Source of the DNA: Monoraphidium neglectum
Taxonomy: Eukaryota; Chlorophyta; Chlorophyceae; Sphaeropleales; Selenastraceae
Direction of reading: 5' to 3'
DNA length: 36,407 nt
Assembly: GCF_000611645.1 (NCBI RefSeq)
Contig: NW_014013548.1
Span: 7,301 to 43,707, forward strand
Positions 34,012 through 36,407 of this stretch are shown here, piece after piece. The translations under genes were made by a program, and so were the position numbers. The first letter of the stretch is position 1, and every line of letters begins with the position of its first letter. The notes beneath the pieces are model-generated. The model was not told where the DNA came from, did not search any database, and saw only the letters and a program-made list of their open reading frames with translations.

Positions 34012-34943
34012 TTGGGCTTGTCAGGCGCAGTCATGCTTGGTGGGGTCCGCTGGGTGGCAGCGCACGCTGGCTGGCTGTCGCGCTGCAGCTGCATCATGCG
34101 CACTGGTGGAGTGCAAGAGAGCATGCAGGATCTCCGCCACATGACATCCATGCTGCGGGCCATCACCAGCATGATAATAGCATAGCAGCACCTGCCCGGC
34201 CAACATCAGCTTGGATTGCTCAAGCACTGGCGTGCGGGGCTGCATTGCCAGGATCGGGGCTTGGGGGAAGGTGTCCTGATGGTGTGCACCTCCCCTCGTA
34301 TGCTAACACTGCAGGCAGTGCGCCGCCCCCAGGAGTGTGCAGCCCATCACAGTCGTGCATGTGCTTGCTGGAGGTGCGGGCGCGTCACATATCTGGATTC
34401 GTGTCATCCTGCAATTTCCATACGTGCTGCCCCACCTCCAAGACGTGGCATGCGCTGTCGACGTTCCACTCGCCGATTTGGCACACACGGCCGAACGTCT
34501 TCAACCGTGCTGCCAAAATTGCACGGCTTGTTTTCACATCAAGTTCTTGCACTGCTGGCAACAGATTGGTGCCCCATGCGGGCAACCCACCGCGCCCTGA
34601 AATTGCAGACACCGGCCCGGCTCTTCGCATGCTCCCCGACCACCAGCGCATGGACCCCAGGTAGGTACCAACACCCAGGCATGTACAACCGAGTGGTGGT
34701 TGCATGACCTGAATCAAGGCAGAACGTGATTGTTTACGGACACAGCAGGTGGTTGTATGTGTGAGATGTCTGAGCTCTGCACAGCACTCAGCTTTACATG
34801 GCAACTCAGCGACACCTATCTGCTTGGACCACGGCATCTGCGCCCTATGTCGGCTGTTATGCAATCGCATGCTTGCTCGCTGGCTAACAGCATATGCCGT
34901 TGCCCGCTGCGTCCTGTGTGTCTGGACCTGCAGCAACCTGCAG
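34012..34943. other. Stretch with competing open frames on both strands
   Basis: The plus frame near 34,340-34,664 (for example RAAKIARLVFTSSSC) ends at a possible donor (CCCCAG|GTAGGT). The minus frame 34,936-34,385 (for example LKTFGRVCQIGEWNVD) is also long. Neither has a recognisable product, and they cannot both be coding throughout. I leave this unassigned. Confidence 0.25.
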
Positions 34944-35030
34944 AGCTTCCAAGCCGTGCACGCCCAGCTCGCGACAAGTGCGTCGGCTATCGTGATCCGC
35001 TACGGCAAGTCGATGCGGGAGCTGGTGCTG
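34944..35030 (+). other. Coding-like single exon candidate
   Basis: Flanked by AACCTGCAG and GTGCCA, this 87-nt segment is open and has GC-rich third positions. It encodes 29 residues beginning SFQAVHAQLATSASAIVIR. It may belong to the same unidentified plus-strand gene as the 33.4-kb frame. No homology is known to me. Confidence 0.2.
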
Positions 35031-36230
35031 GTGCCAGCATATATAAGAGCAGCAGGTGGTTGGGCTGGGTGGAGTGGGCAGGGGGCTTGGGACGCCTTGT
35101 TGGTGCAGGGGTCTTTGGAACCGCGCAACTGCTGCTTGATCTAGCTATGCTCGCAGGAGGAGTAGTGTTTATTCTCGATGCATCCACGCAGGTGCTTGGA
35201 ACACCTCAGCCCACTGCTTTGCATGGCTCTCACCTGGCTGCCAAGCGATGCTATTGCTGAGTGTGTCGTCTGGTGCTGATTGGTCCAGCCCCCAACTGCG
35301 CCTCTGGCATATCTGGCATAGAAATCACCACAGCGAAAGGGTTGCTGTCTCTACATGCGGGTTTGCAATTGCTGGGGTGCAAATCATGGCAGGTCAGGGC
35401 GCGGGGCTGTGATCTGGCAGCTTGCGGTTGCACCCACTTCATGTGTGATCTGGTGGGCCAGGAATCGGTGGCAAACAGAGGCTGATCTTACAAGCAACCA
35501 CAGCTGAACCCACTATTCAAAAACAATGACTACACAAATGGCGTATGATCTGGAAGTGTGCTGTGGGGGCAAGTTTTGCACCTTGCTGCTTGACCAATTT
35601 CGTTGCTGTGATCTCGCACATGTGTCACCGACACTTTGCTGGCAAGGTGAAAGGTGTTTGGGCCACATCGTCTGTCCACACAAGCCTGTGGTTGATCCCT
35701 GAGACATATATTTCAGCCAGTTGTGTGTCGTGTGTTTGAGCATGAGGTGTTGACTTGTCACACAGGAGTAGCATTTGACACTTTGGTTGAAAGATTGCTG
35801 AAGGGTGAATTCACAGCTGCAAACTGTGCCACACTGCCGCGTCTGGCTCCCTGCTGCCACGCGCTCTGCGCGTGTGACATACCCAACTCATGGCTGACAA
35901 CCCACTGTCTGCCGTTGTGATCTGCCTAGTAATCCGCATACCCTGTGAACGTGGTGTGTTTGCGTACGCATGCCTCCTCGTGTGAAAAGATGTCTTCGTG
36001 CAAACGTGTCAAGTGCATGGGCATGCAGATGGACGTAAGCTGTGATCACCCTGTCACAGGTACACACCAATCATGCAAGCACCCCCCATGCCCTAACCTC
36101 ATGCCGAAGTGTGCGATCATCGCACTCAGCATGATCGTCACCAGCCAAGCGGAGCACCTCAGTCGCGCGGAGGGTGGCACCATAACATCATCTCCCTCCA
36201 TTGTTGCTTCTTACATGACATGTGTGTGGT
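35031..36230. other. Non-coding-looking right end
   Basis: Moderate to low GC with short frames only. A 19-base sequence at 35,365-35,383 is identical to 23,191-23,209. Nothing else can be supported. Confidence 0.35.
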
Positions 36231-36257
36231 CATGCGCACACGCGCGTGCGCGTACAC

Positions 36258-36266
36258 AGACACAGA

Positions 36267-36319
<53 letters not shown>

Positions 36320-36339
36320 GCGTGCAAGTGCACATGTTT

Positions 36340-36407
<68 letters not shown>
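36258..36407. repeat. (CA)n-(CA)n-(CT)n compound microsatellite at the window end
   Basis: Nearly pure CA runs to about 36,318. After an interruption of about 24 nt, CA resumes at about 36,342-36,370 and passes directly into CT to the last base. The frames open through it are repeat artefacts. Confidence 0.9.

Noticed and set aside
36159..36371. Frames through the terminal CA repeat (Cys/Val repeats)
   Set aside because: Microsatellites are open in several frames without coding anything.
1..36407. CRISPR arrays, tRNAs, rRNAs, insertion sequences
   Set aside because: No regularly spaced direct repeats, no recognisable tRNA or rRNA signatures and no transposase motifs were seen on reading both strands.

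Overview
The window looks like nuclear DNA of a chlorophyte green alga. Coding segments are extremely GC-rich with GC-rich third codon positions. Genes are cut into many short exons by introns of roughly 100-540 nt, and many of those introns carry (CA)n/(GT)n microsatellites. One gene (8147-10990) has an exon of 1.7 kb, and no gene lacks introns. The assignment to green algae is an inference from this style. No rRNA or marker gene is present to prove it, and I found no tRNA, CRISPR array or intact transposon. I built the gene models by hand by matching splice sites to reading-frame phase.

Layout from left to right. (1) Minus strand, 5777 down to the left edge: the 5' two-thirds or so of a large VPS13/chorein-like bridge lipid-transfer protein gene, running off the window. 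Its first exon encodes a hydrophobic segment in place of the usual VPS13 start. (2) About 6.6-7.4 kb, plus strand: weakly supported exons of an unidentified gene, with a striking C/A-only tract between them. (3) 8147-10990, plus: a complete three-exon, 782-residue protein ending in a MYND zinc finger. (4) 12775-14961, plus: a complete five-exon polytopic membrane protein of an unnamed family that I recall from algae, protists and giant DNA viruses. (5) 15511-22244, plus: a complete 18-exon biotin-dependent carboxylase alpha subunit, best read as mitochondrial 3-methylcrotonyl-CoA carboxylase (leucine breakdown). Two of its introns must use GC rather than GT donors. (6) 25478-23425 and 29257-27194, both minus: a tandem pair of paralogous six-helix membrane proteins with identical intron positions and phases. 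I do not recognise the family. (7) 32185-31073, minus: a two-exon Gln-rich coiled-coil protein with a short Cys-containing tail. (8) 32.2-36.4 kb: lower-GC, repeat-rich DNA with at most exon fragments, ending in long CA and CT microsatellites.

The genes do not form a pathway or operon. They read as ordinary independently transcribed nuclear genes. The most interesting items are the membrane-anchored VPS13-like N-terminus, the virus-shared membrane protein family, the tandem pair of unknown six-helix proteins, and the GC-AG introns of the carboxylase gene.
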